From assembly GCA_016710385.1 (NCBI GenBank), contig JADJVX010000026.1:124001-188000 (forward strand): 64,000 nucleotides of DNA, read 5' to 3'. The notes beneath the pieces are model-generated. The model saw only the letters and a program-made list of their open reading frames with translations. It made no database searches and was not told the DNA's origin. The DNA is from Actinomycetales bacterium. Lineage in GTDB: Bacteria; Actinomycetota; Actinomycetes; Actinomycetales; Dermatophilaceae. Positions 25,522-34,603 of the stretch are shown here, piece by piece (position 1 is the stretch's first letter; each line of letters opens with the position of its first letter). The position numbers and the translations under genes are program-made.

Positions 25522-25627
25522 CGCTGGCGGGGGGGCGGCGTCAGCGCAGCGAAGCCGGGTGCAGCCGCAGCTCGACGACCCGACCGACGTGGGCCAGGTC
25601 GCGGTCGCAGGTGGGAGGATCACTGCC

Positions 25628-26764
25628 GTGACTGCCTTCCAGGACTGGCTCGCTGCCGCTGCGGCCCGCCGCCGCGACCTCGGACTGGTCCGCTCGACGC
25701 CCGTCATCGACCCAGCCGACCCGGCCGGTCCGATGCTCGACCTGGCTGGCAACGACTACCTCGGCCTGCGCACCCACCCCACCGTCGTCGCGGGGGCCGT
25801 GGCGGCGGCGACGGCATACGGGGGTGGCGCCGGAGCGTCGCGGCTGGTGACCGGCACGCTGCCCATCCACGCCGACCTCGAGACCGCCCTCTGCGCACTG
25901 ACCGGCGCCCCCGCCGGGCTGGTCTTCTCGACCGGGTATGCCGCCAACCTCGCCGCGGTCACGGCGCTCACCGACGCCGACACTCTCGTCATCTCGGACG
26001 CCCACATCCACGCCTCGCTCGTCGACGCCGCGCGGCTCTCTCGCGCATCGGTCGCGGTCGCGCGCCACAACGACGTCGCGCATGTTGCCGCGCTGCTCGC
26101 TGCTCGCGCCCAGCCCCGGGCGATGGTGCTCGTCGAGTCGGTCTACTCGGTGCTCGGCGACGCCGCCCCACTCGCCGAACTGCTCGAGGTATGCGGTGCC
26201 CACGGGGCCGTGCTGCTCGTCGACGAGGCCCACGGCATCGGTGTCACCGGCGACCAGGGTCAGGGCAGCGCGGCGGCCCTGAGAATCTCCGCTGACCCAC
26301 AGGTCGTCCTCACCCTCACCCTCTCCAAATCGCTTGCCTCCCAAGGCGGTGCGGTGCTTGGTAGTCCCGAGGTGCGCGATCACCTGGTCAACACCGCCCG
26401 CCCGTTCATCTACGACACTGGCCTGGCGCCTGCGGCAGCCGGCGCGGCGCTCGCGGCCCTCGGAGTGCTGCGTGAGCACCCCGAGCTGGCGGCGGCGGTG
26501 CGACACAACAGCGCCCTGCTCGCCGACGCCTGTGGAGTCGACGCACCGGCCGGCGCCGTCCTGTCCGTCGCCATGCCCGGGCCGCACGAAGCCCTCGCCG
26601 CGGTCGCGACGGCTGCGCAGCACGGCATCCGGATCGGGTGTTTCCGGCCGCCGTCGACCCCGGATGGCACCTCTCGGCTGCGCCTCACCGCTCATGCCGA
26701 CCACCACCCGCACGACGACCTGGCTGGTGCGTGCCTGCTGCTCAAGGAATTGACCCGTGGCTGA
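25628..26764 (+). CDS. bioF: 8-amino-7-oxononanoate synthase BioF
   Basis: A 378-residue alpha-oxoamine synthase. Family blocks: LDLAGNDYLGL, GAGASRLVTGT, FSTGYAANLAAVTAL, SDAHIHASLVDAARL, VESVYSVLGDAAPL, LLVDEAHGIGVTG and the PLP lysine in TLTLSKSLASQGG. It condenses pimeloyl thioester with alanine to give KAPA. The GTG at 25628 has GGAGG nine bases upstream, which decides the start. It overlaps bioD by eight bases. Confidence 0.92.
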   Translation: MTAFQDWLAAAAARRRDLGLVRSTPVIDPADPAGPMLDLAGNDYLGLRTHPTVVAGAVAAATAYGGGAGASRLVTGTLPIHADLETALCALTGAPAGLVFSTGYAANLAAVTALTDADTLVISDAHIHASLVDAARLSRASVAVARHNDVAHVAALLAARAQPRAMVLVESVYSVLGDAAPLAELLEVCGAHGAVLLVDEAHGIGVTGDQGQGSAAALRISADPQVVLTLTLSKSLASQGGAVLGSPEVRDHLVNTARPFIYDTGLAPAAAGAALAALGVLREHPELAAAVRHNSALLADACGVDAPAGAVLSVAMPGPHEALAAVATAAQHGIRIGCFRPPSTPDGTSRLRLTAHADHHPHDDLAGACLLLKELTRG

Positions 26765-27479
26765 ACCCATCTCGCTGCCGGCGGTCGTCATCGTCACCGG
26801 CACGGGCACCGGAGTCGGCAAGACCGTCGCCACCGCCGCATTGACGGTGATGGTGCGGCGGCGCGGCGCGCGGGTCGCGGTGGTGAAGCCCGCCCAGACC
26901 GGAGTGCTGCCCGGCGAGCCGGGCGATATCGACGAGGTATGCCGTCTGGTCGGCGCTGACCCGCAGGTCACCTACCGCGAGTTCGTGCGGTTGCCCGAAC
27001 CACTCGCCCCGTCAGCCGCGGCCCGGCGCATCGGTGTCACCCTGGATCCGATCGGCCTGCGCAGCAAAGACATTCGCGCTCTTGCCGGTGACCACGATGT
27101 GGTGATCGTCGAGGGCGCGGGCGGCTTGTTGGTCGAGCTCGACTCTCGCGGAGGCACTCTCACCGATCTCGCCGTGGCCCTGCGTTATCAGGGCACCAGC
27201 GTGGGCGCCATCATCGTCGCGGCGCCCGTGCTCGGCACGCTCAACCACACCGCCCTCACCGCGCAGGCTTTGGCGCACCGCGGCATACCGGTCATCGGGG
27301 TGCTCGTCGGCACCTGGCCGCAACCGCCCGACACACCCGACCTGGCCATGCAGGAAAACCTCGCCGACCTACCGCGGGTGGCCGGCGCACCGTTGCTCGG
27401 CATCCTCCCCGACGGCGCCGGAGCCCTGTCCTCGACGGATTTCGCGGCGGGCGTGCCGGATTGGCTGTCTGTGGCGTAG
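26757..27479 (+). CDS. bioD: Dethiobiotin synthetase BioD
   Basis: A 240-residue P-loop enzyme. TGTGTGVGKTVATAAL (about 15-30) is the Walker A, VKPAQTGV binds DAPA, and EGAGGLLVELD and AAPVLGTLNHTALT are family blocks. It closes the ureido ring of dethiobiotin using ATP and CO2. The GTG at 26757 lies inside the end of bioF, so the two are translationally coupled. bioA, bioF, bioD and the nearby bioB and bsaP cover the pathway from pimeloyl thioester to biotin. Confidence 0.92.
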   Translation: MAEPISLPAVVIVTGTGTGVGKTVATAALTVMVRRRGARVAVVKPAQTGVLPGEPGDIDEVCRLVGADPQVTYREFVRLPEPLAPSAAARRIGVTLDPIGLRSKDIRALAGDHDVVIVEGAGGLLVELDSRGGTLTDLAVALRYQGTSVGAIIVAAPVLGTLNHTALTAQALAHRGIPVIGVLVGTWPQPPDTPDLAMQENLADLPRVAGAPLLGILPDGAGALSSTDFAAGVPDWLSVA

Positions 27480-27543
27480 ACCGTCCACGGCAACCGGCTC
27501 TGTACCTCGCAAACCGGACGGCATACAGGGTTGAATGGGCCTC

Positions 27544-28047
27544 ATGAGCACGCCGTACCGGGTCACCGTCATCTGCACCGGCAACATCTGCCGCTCGCCC
27601 ATGGGCGAGATCGTGCTGCGCCAGATGCTCGATGACGCCGACCTCGCCGATCAGGTCGAGGTGTCGTCGTCCGGCTTGGCAGGCTGGCACATCGGCGATG
27701 GCGCCGACCGCCGGCTGATTCGGCTGCTGCGAGAGCGCGGCTACGACGGCTCGGAGCACCGAGCCCGGCAGTTCACCCCCGGCTGGTTCGCCCAACTCGA
27801 CCTCGTGCTCGCCGCTGACGAGGGCCACCTCGAGGCGCTGCGTGGCTTGGCCCACGATCCCGCCGACCGCGACAAGATCCACCTCCTGCGCGAGTTCGAC
27901 CCCGACGCAGTCGCCGCCGGCACGCTCGACATCGACGACCCCTACTACGGCAGCTTCGAGGACTTCGAGACCTGTCTGGCCGACGTCGAAGCAGCGGCGC
28001 GTGGGGTCGTCGCGCACATCAAGACCCAGCTATCGCCGGCCGAGTAG
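27544..28047 (+). CDS. Low-molecular-weight protein-tyrosine phosphatase
   Basis: A 167-residue cytoplasmic phosphatase. The P-loop CTGNICRS (Cys11, Arg17) is at the N-terminus, SSGLAGWHIGDGADRR follows, and DDPYYGS near residue 140 carries the general-acid Asp. Length is normal for the family. ATG codons at 27535 and 27544 are both possible; the second is chosen because it begins next to the conserved strand. No tyrosine kinase is adjacent, so the substrate is open. Confidence 0.88.
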   Translation: MSTPYRVTVICTGNICRSPMGEIVLRQMLDDADLADQVEVSSSGLAGWHIGDGADRRLIRLLRERGYDGSEHRARQFTPGWFAQLDLVLAADEGHLEALRGLAHDPADRDKIHLLREFDPDAVAAGTLDIDDPYYGSFEDFETCLADVEAAARGVVAHIKTQLSPAE

Positions 28048-28120
28048 CTGTCGGCCACCACTGAGCGACCTCTGATCGACCCCTGATTGACGGCCATTCG
28101 GGCTCTGGGAGGATGGCGCC

Positions 28121-29529
28121 ATGGCCTCCCTCGGTGACGTCCATCCCCCGATCGCACTCGGCGCCCTCGACGGCCGATACCGCAGCGCCGTGGCTGCCCT
28201 CGTCGACCACCTCTCCGAGGCGGCGCTCAACCGGGAGCGGGTGCGCGTCGAGGTCGAGTGGCTCATCCACCTCACCTCGTATGCCGTGGTGCCCGGCGTC
28301 CGCGCGCTGACCTCCGCCGAGCAGGCCGCACTGCGCGCGGTCGTGGACGCCTTCGGACCCGACGACATCGCTGAGCTGGCCGAGATCGAGCGGGTCACCG
28401 TGCACGACGTCAAGGCTGTGGAGTACTACCTCAAGAAGCGCCTGACCACGATCGCGCCCGATCCCGCCGATGCGGGCCTGGCCGAGTTGATCCACTTCGC
28501 CTGCACGAGTGAGGACATCAACAACCTCGCCTACGCCCTCATGGTCAAGGGCGCGGTCGAGCGGGTCTGGCTGCCTCGAGCCCACGGCTTGGTCGAGCAG
28601 CTCTCGGCGATGGCTCGCGACTTGGCCGACCTGCCGGTGCTGGCGCACACCCACGGTCAGCCCGCGACGCCCACGACGATGGGCAAGGAACTCGCCGTGA
28701 CGGCGTTCCGCCTCGGCCGCCAGCTCGCCCGGGTGAGCGGCACGGCATACCTGGGCAAGTTCAACGGCGCAACCGGCACCTACGGGGCGCACCTGGCTGC
28801 GGTGCCCGACCACGACTGGCAGGCGACCTCCAGGGAGTTTGTGGAAAGCCTTGGGCTGCAATGGAATCCGCTCACTACCCAGATCGAGAGTCACGACTGG
28901 CAGGCCGAGGTGTATGCCGATATGGCGCGCTTCAATCGCATCTTGCACGGGCTGGCCGTCGACATGTGGACCTACATCTCCAAGGGCTACTTCGCGCAGG
29001 TGCGTGGGCAGGGCACGGTCGGCTCGAGCACGATGCCGCACAAGGTCAACCCGATCCGCTTCGAGAACGCCGAGGCCAACCTCGAGGTCTCGACCGCGCT
29101 GCTGGACGTGCTCGCCGCGACGCTCGTCGAGTCACGGATGCAGCGCGACCTCACCGATTCGTCGATGCAACGCAATATCGGCACGGCGTTCGGCCACTCG
29201 CTCTTGGCGATCGACAATGTATGCCGTGGCCTCGCCGGCCTCGACGCGGTGCCGACCGTGATGATCGACGATCTCGAAGCGAACTGGGAGGTGCTCGCCG
29301 AGCCGATCCAGTCGGCGATGCGGGCGCTGGCGGCACGAGGGGTGCCGGGCATGGATCAGCCCTACGAGCGGCTCAAGGAGTTGACTCGGGGCGGCGGATC
29401 GGAGCCGATGACCTGCGCGATTTCATCGACGATCTCGGGCTGCCCGAGGACGTGCGCCTGCGCCTGCAGGCCATGACGCCGCGCAACTACGTCGGCATTG
29501 CACCCGAGCTGGTCGACCACCTCGGCTAG
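28121..29529 (+). CDS. purB: Adenylosuccinate lyase PurB (one-base frameshift near the 3' end)
   Basis: Lyase-superfamily enzyme of two steps in purine synthesis: SAICAR to AICAR and adenylosuccinate to AMP. ALDGRYRS, FACTSEDINNLAYALMVK, HTHGQPATPTTMGKE, AYLGKFNGATG and the signature GSSTMPHKVNPIRFENAE are all present. The frame is intact to YERLKELTRG; the conserved ending (RIGADDLRDFIDDLGLPEDV to PELVDHLG) continues in another frame. One extra G in the run at 29388-29391 would restore it exactly. Because purB is normally essential, a sequencing error is the likeliest cause. The start at 28121 has GGGAGG upstream. Confidence 0.88.
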
Positions 29530-29567
29530 CGCCGGGACCAGCACAGCGCGGGTTGCGACGCGACCAG

Positions 29568-30203
29568 TTAGACGGTGACCCGGCCGTTGGGGCCTTCGAA
29601 GGTGACCGACATCAACCCCGGCGTGCCGCGCGGCGACACGAAGGTGAACTCCAGCGTCGAGGGCACATAGTCATCGGGCAGCCCGCACCAGTGGCGCACC
29701 CGCATCGGGTCGCCGGCGATCTCCAGGCCCGCGAGGCGCACCTCTGAGGGGGCATCGCCGGACGGGTGCTTGGCGCCGTTGACCCACTGCACATAGAAGG
29801 GCAGTTGCGGGTCGGCGATCAGGCCCTTGACGCCGAGCTGGCGCCAGCGCAATTCGTGCCCGTCTGGGGTATGCCGGTAACCCTCGGTCGACGTGCGCTG
29901 CAGCCGGCGCTCGACCGCACCGATGTCGTCGACGCGGACCACCCAGCCGATCCAGCCACCGCCGGCTTCTGAGCGCGCACGCACCGCCTGACCGAACGGG
30001 GCGCGACAGGAGGCGGGGTGGTCAAGGACCTCGACGACCTCGACATAACGCTCGCCGGCGAGGGGAAGGATCACGTTCCGGGTGCCGAAGCGGGGGTGCA
30101 CCCCACCGTCGATCGCCGGCACGCCGATCATCTTCGCGAGGCGGTCTGCGGTGGCGTGCAGGCCATCGTGCTCGGCTGCGTAGGAGACGTGGTCGACGCG
30201 CAT
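29568..30203 (-). CDS. VOC-superfamily protein (glyoxalase-like domain)
   Basis: A 211-residue protein starting RVDHVSYAAEHDGLHATADRLAKMIG, then GTRNVILPL, RYVEVVEVLDHP and a second half ending in LEFTFVSPRGTPGLMSVTFEGPNG. This is the layout of the glyoxalase-like (Glyoxalase_3) branch of the vicinal oxygen chelate superfamily, with candidate metal ligands His at residue 4 or 5 and Glu in YVEV. The reaction is unknown. The ATG at 30203 starts the first beta strand. It is convergent with purB. Confidence 0.8.
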   Translation of the reverse strand: MRVDHVSYAAEHDGLHATADRLAKMIGVPAIDGGVHPRFGTRNVILPLAGERYVEVVEVLDHPASCRAPFGQAVRARSEAGGGWIGWVVRVDDIGAVERRLQRTSTEGYRHTPDGHELRWRQLGVKGLIADPQLPFYVQWVNGAKHPSGDAPSEVRLAGLEIAGDPMRVRHWCGLPDDYVPSTLEFTFVSPRGTPGLMSVTFEGPNGRVTV

Positions 30204-30279
30204 GCGCTCAATCGTGGCACACCTTGAGTGGTGCTCTTGACCAGCGCTTAGCCACGCGCTATAGGGCCGCTCGCCACCC

Positions 30280-31122
30280 TCACGGATGTAACCGTTTCGA
30301 TCTCCGCTGGCGCACCGCCTCGAAGAGCACGATCGCTGCCGCCGCCGCGACGTTGAGCGAATTCGCCTTGCCAGACATGGGAATTCGCACCCGCTCACCC
30401 TCTTCGAGCAGCGCTTGCGACACCCCGTGTTTCTCGGCACCGACGACCACCGCCAATGGTCCGGTGAGGTCGACGTCCGTATAACGGACATCCGTCTCAG
30501 GGGTCGTGACCACCATCCGGATGCCGTGACGTTGCGCCCACGCCATCGTCGCCGCGGTCGTGTCGCTGGCTACCGGCACGGCGAAGACCGTGCCCTTGCT
30601 GGCGCGCACGACGTTGGGATTGCCCCAGTCGGTGACCCCGTCGGCGGCGATGACGGCATCCACTCCGGCGGCGTCGGCAGTGCGCACCATCGCGCCGAGA
30701 TTGCCGGGTTTCTCGACCCCCTCGGCGATGAGAACGAATGGATCGGCCGGGAGCGCGAGCCCCCCGACGGACCGATCCACGGACGCGACGACGGCGATCA
30801 GGCCGTCCGGGCCCTCGCGATAGGCGACCTTCTCGAACGCCGCCCGGCTCAACTGCACGATCTCGACGCCCAGCGCACGAGCCCGCCCGACGAGATCCTG
30901 CTGCCGACCGATGTCTTGCACCCCGGCATACCCGGCCGGGCTGTAGAGCTCAGGACAGACATAGAGGCTGCGCGGCACGATGCCGGCCCCGAGCGCGAGC
31001 GCGAGTTCTTCGTAGCCCTCGACGAGGGTCACCCCGGCCGCGTCGCGCGCCCGGCGGCGCCGCAGCCCGACGAGGGACTTCAGCCGCGGGTTGGCGAGGG
31101 AGGAAATGACGAGTTCGCTCAT
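30280..31122 (-). CDS. TrmH/SpoU-family RNA 2'-O-methyltransferase
   Basis: A 280-residue SPOUT methyltransferase. The N-terminal substrate-binding domain (about 1-110) starts SSLANPRLKSLVGLRRRRARD and VTLVEGYEELALAL. The catalytic half has motif 1 (AEGVEKPGNLGAMVRTADAA), motif 2 (LAVVVGAEKHGVS) and motif 3 (VRIPMSGKANSLNVAAAAAI). It methylates a ribose in rRNA or tRNA with SAM; the exact site cannot be told. The gene stands alone 76 bases upstream of the VOC gene, on the same strand. Confidence 0.9.
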   Translation of the reverse strand: MSELVISSLANPRLKSLVGLRRRRARDAAGVTLVEGYEELALALGAGIVPRSLYVCPELYSPAGYAGVQDIGRQQDLVGRARALGVEIVQLSRAAFEKVAYREGPDGLIAVVASVDRSVGGLALPADPFVLIAEGVEKPGNLGAMVRTADAAGVDAVIAADGVTDWGNPNVVRASKGTVFAVPVASDTTAATMAWAQRHGIRMVVTTPETDVRYTDVDLTGPLAVVVGAEKHGVSQALLEEGERVRIPMSGKANSLNVAAAAAIVLFEAVRQRRSKRLHP

Positions 31123-31250
31123 GGCGACCCCAGGGTATGCCGTGTGGTTGGACGAAGTCAGCGCGCAGCGAGGTCGGTCAAGACCCCCGGGAACGTATGA
31201 AGGCCCGATAGGGTGACTGCGCTGATCAACCTGACGCGGGGATATCGCAC

Positions 31251-33797
31251 ATGCACGAATTGTTGGCCGGGCGTTACGAGCGGCGTTCTTCTTTGGGCTG
31301 GGGGTCCATGGGAGAAGTCTGGCTTGCCTATGACACTGTGCTACGCCGCAATGTCGCCATCAAGGTGATGCGCCGCGGACCCGAGACGGTCCCCCACTCC
31401 GTCGAACGGATGATGCGCGAGGCGAGACTGGCCGCTCACCTGCAACATCCCAGAGTCGTCGCCGTGCATGACCTCTTGGTTATCGATGGCAGCCCTGTTG
31501 TCATAATGGAATACGTCGACGGCGAGAGCCTGGCCGCCCGATTGGCCCGAGAACGGCGCATCCCTGTAGACCAGGCCGCCAGCATCGGCCGCCACGTCTG
31601 CCTGGCCCTTGCCGCCGCCCACGCCGCGAATATCGTGCACCGCGACGTGAAACCCGCAAACATCATGCTCGACCGCTCGGGGCGGGCGAAGCTGGCCGAC
31701 TTCGGCATCGCTCGCGGCAACGAAGAGACGGGGCTGACCGGCACCGGTCAAATGATCGGCACGGTCGCATTCATGGCCCCGGAGATCGCCCTGGGCGAAG
31801 AACCCAGTCCCGCCGCGGACATCTACTCACTGGGCTCTACCCTGTATGCCGCCCTGGAAGGGCGCGCCCCCTTCCAACCCGACGACGGCTCACGCCAAAA
31901 CACGGCGTCCATGCTGCTGCGAATGATCCGTGAGGATGCTCCGGCACCGCAGTACTCCGGCCCACTTACCTCACTGATCACGGCCATGCTCGACCGTGAA
32001 CCAGGACGACGACCCGACGCCCACCAGGTCCTCACCGCACTCTCCACCCACATCGACCGCTCCGCCCGCACCAACCCATCCAGCGCAGCCCAATCGAGTC
32101 ACCCAGGACCTCCCGAGGTCACTCGAGCGGCCCACCTGGTCGATGACGCCATCACCGAAGCACCTGACCACCCATCAGGCGACCCCTCTGGGGAACCCCC
32201 CGGGGATCCAGGTGACGCCCAACCGATCGAAACAGATACCGCAGCAGACTCGACCTTCGACCGGCCCAACGACTACGCGGTCACCATCAAACGGGACGGA
32301 CTCCCAAGGGCACCGAGTGAGGCCCCCACTGAGGCGTCACCGAGGGAACCGAAGACGGTACCGAACGAGTTGCCAACCGAGGTCGCGGTCCACCAGCCAC
32401 ACCGTGGCGGAGCACCTCACCCCACGAACCAACCTCCGCCGACTGACCACGCCCCAGCGGAACACCCACCGGCACCACCCAGCCCATCACCCGACGAAGC
32501 ATTCCCCACTACGTCCACAGCCCAGACCCAACTCCGGAAGACTCCACCCCCTGACCTCGACGGTATCTTCCCCGCCGACCCCACAGTGCTAGCCCCCATC
32601 CGGCCCCAGCCGGCGCGCGAAACGCCGCAACCATCATCCGAGGACCACCACACCGAACACCCACAACCGACACAGGAGCCGGCCGACTCCATCCCGGCCG
32701 CCCCCCGCAGAAGACGCCGACGCCTCACCCGCTTCCTCCTGCCACTAATCATCGTCGGGCTCGTGGCCATCGCCACCACCACCGCCACCACCCATCTCTC
32801 GTCGAGCGGTCCACGGCAAACGGCCGATGTGAACGTCACCGCACCCACGGCAACAGGCATCGGGACGGTACGGCTCTCGGGGCCTGGCGATATTGCGAGT
32901 CTTTCGGTCACCCCCACCGACCGCAGCGTCAACATTGACGTGGTCCTCAAGAGCGCCCTTGGCACTGGCGAGTTGTGGGTGGACCTGCGCTTCTCCGCGT
33001 CCGACAACACCTGCCCCGACCGCTCCATCATCTTCGCCCCGGAGAAGAAGGCGGCCTATCTCGCCACGGTCGAGTGCGGCAATGGGACCCTTTCGGCGCG
33101 TTATATCTCGACCTTGACCGACAGCCTGACTCCATCGAACGACTTTGGCGCGCAGATCCAGTGGTCGGATCTGGCCGTCCCAAGGGGCACGGCTCTCTAC
33201 GCACGGGCCCATACAGTGTTCTCCGGCGCCAGCGACACCTGGTTGCCTCCGAACCAGGGATATGCCGCTCCCTCCCCTACGCCGGTGACTTTCGCTGCGC
33301 CGACGCCAACTCCGACGCCGACGCCGCCCCCACCGCCGTTGCCCAACCTGGCTGCTGGCTCGGCAACCGTCAAGGACGCCACCGGTGACGGGAAGGGCCA
33401 TGCCGACCTCACTCAACTCCGCGTCGTCGTCACCGGGCCCACCGTCGAGGTGTGGGTCGATCTCGCGGCGCCGGACACCACGTCAACGATTTGGGTGAGC
33501 TTCCAGACCGCGGAGACCAAGGCATCCGACCCCTGCCCCCAGCGAGCTCTGGTATTCAGAGCTGGGGGCTGGCAGGCACATCTGGGCACCGTCGCCTGCT
33601 CACAAGACACAAATACGGCGACTTGGACTAATGAGCTGACCTCCAATGGGACCGCGACGACTCGCCATGCCACGTTCACGACCAAGGAGTGGGCGTTGCC
33701 CGAGGGAACCCGCTTGAAGGTGCGCGCCGAGGCATGGCACGCGGATAGCAAATCTGCCGACTGGGTTGGGTCGACCGATTTCGTGACCGTCAAATAG
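31251..33797 (+). CDS. Receptor Ser/Thr protein kinase with duplicated extracellular domain
   Basis: An 848-residue membrane kinase. Kinase domain about 8-270: LGWGSMGEVWLA, Lys38 in VAIKVM, HRDVKPANIM (Asp132), DFG (Asp150) and MAPEIALGEEPSPAADIYSLG. A Pro/Thr/Glu-rich juxtamembrane segment (about 275-485) follows, then a basic stop, one transmembrane helix (about 492-512) and an extracellular part with two similar domains of about 130 residues, separated by a PTPTPTPTPPPPP linker. Each domain has CPxR-x-(I/L)-(I/V)-F followed about 15 residues later by TV-x-C. PASTA repeats are absent, so the ligand is not peptidoglycan-type by this evidence. It has unusually few copies of the abundant word. 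Confidence 0.9.
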   Translation: MHELLAGRYERRSSLGWGSMGEVWLAYDTVLRRNVAIKVMRRGPETVPHSVERMMREARLAAHLQHPRVVAVHDLLVIDGSPVVIMEYVDGESLAARLARERRIPVDQAASIGRHVCLALAAAHAANIVHRDVKPANIMLDRSGRAKLADFGIARGNEETGLTGTGQMIGTVAFMAPEIALGEEPSPAADIYSLGSTLYAALEGRAPFQPDDGSRQNTASMLLRMIREDAPAPQYSGPLTSLITAMLDREPGRRPDAHQVLTALSTHIDRSARTNPSSAAQSSHPGPPEVTRAAHLVDDAITEAPDHPSGDPSGEPPGDPGDAQPIETDTAADSTFDRPNDYAVTIKRDGLPRAPSEAPTEASPREPKTVPNELPTEVAVHQPHRGGAPHPTNQPPPTDHAPAEHPPAPPSPSPDEAFPTTSTAQTQLRKTPPPDLDGIFPADPTVLAPIRPQPARETPQPSSEDHHTEHPQPTQEPADSIPAAPRRRRRRLTRFLLPLIIVGLVAIATTTATTHLSSSGPRQTADVNVTAPTATGIGTVRLSGPGDIASLSVTPTDRSVNIDVVLKSALGTGELWVDLRFSASDNTCPDRSIIFAPEKKAAYLATVECGNGTLSARYISTLTDSLTPSNDFGAQIQWSDLAVPRGTALYARAHTVFSGASDTWLPPNQGYAAPSPTPVTFAAPTPTPTPTPPPPPLPNLAAGSATVKDATGDGKGHADLTQLRVVVTGPTVEVWVDLAAPDTTSTIWVSFQTAETKASDPCPQRALVFRAGGWQAHLGTVACSQDTNTATWTNELTSNGTATTRHATFTTKEWALPEGTRLKVRAEAWHADSKSADWVGSTDFVTVK

Positions 33798-33908
33798 CCG
33801 GTCCGGCCAGTCGAGCCAGGTCAGGTCGGCTAGAAGCCCGGCGGCCGCGCCGACAGCGCCGTCCCCGCCACAGGGCCGCGAATGGTATGCCGTGTGGTCC
33901 GGCCGTCG

Positions 33909-34583
33909 TCAGGGCGCCGCGATTGCGGCGCGCACCAGGGCGACTCCGCGCTCCGGGTCGGTCAGGATCTCGCGCTGCTCCCGGTCGAGCCGGCCGATCT
34001 GGTGGACCACAGCGGTGACCTGTTCCGGGGCCAGACCGACCGGCATACCGTCGAAGGTGCCCGATGCGACACGACCCGAGGCGTCGTCGGTCCACGCGAC
34101 CCGCCGGTCGCGCCACTGCCAACGCTGGGTGAGGCCATCGGGCGTGATGAGCAGACCGCCGTGGTTGCCGGGTCCGACAATGTCCTTGCGCGTGCCGTAG
34201 ACCAGGGATCCAGCGATGATCAGGGCCAGGGCGCCCGCGCCCCACGCGGCGTGCCCCAATGCCGTGACACCGGCAGCGCCGACCCCGACGACGATGCCAA
34301 GCAGCCAGATCCGCACGAGGGTATCGGTGACACCGAGCCCGACGATGCGGACTCCCGCGGGATGCGCGACGGAGCGCACCTGCGGGGTGCGGCGACGGGC
34401 GGCCGATTCCCCGCGCAGAACCAGGCCGATGACCACCCCCGACCCGATGACGCCCGCCAGTCCGAGTCCGACCCACCGCGCACCGGCGGTGGTTGCCGAC
34501 CACCCAGCCACAGCGCACCCCACGACGGTGATCGCGATAAGAATCCACCCCACCGCGAGCAGCGCCGGATGCGGCTTGGTCAT
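33909..34583 (-). CDS. Four-helix membrane protein with PH-like tail (possible immunity or partner protein)
   Basis: A 224-residue protein with hydrophobic segments near residues 8-28, 36-56, 90-110 and 112-130, then a soluble domain rich in Trp and Arg (GGLLITPDGLTQRWQWRDRRVAWTDD) resembling a bacterial PH-like fold. The ATG at 34583 follows AGGAGG. It is the last gene of a four-gene operon whose third gene resembles a type VII secreted effector, 20 bases downstream of it. A role as membrane immunity protein is inference from position. Confidence 0.75.
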   Translation of the reverse strand: MTKPHPALLAVGWILIAITVVGCAVAGWSATTAGARWVGLGLAGVIGSGVVIGLVLRGESAARRRTPQVRSVAHPAGVRIVGLGVTDTLVRIWLLGIVVGVGAAGVTALGHAAWGAGALALIIAGSLVYGTRKDIVGPGNHGGLLITPDGLTQRWQWRDRRVAWTDDASGRVASGTFDGMPVGLAPEQVTAVVHQIGRLDREQREILTDPERGVALVRAAIAAP

Positions 34584-34603
34584 GGGGCCTCCTGTGGACA
34601 ACG

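Noticed and set aside
28121..29529. Programmed frameshifting in purB
   Set aside because: No slippery heptamer with a downstream pseudoknot is evident, the shift lies in a plain G run, and four other genes nearby show the same kind of break, which points to sequence error.
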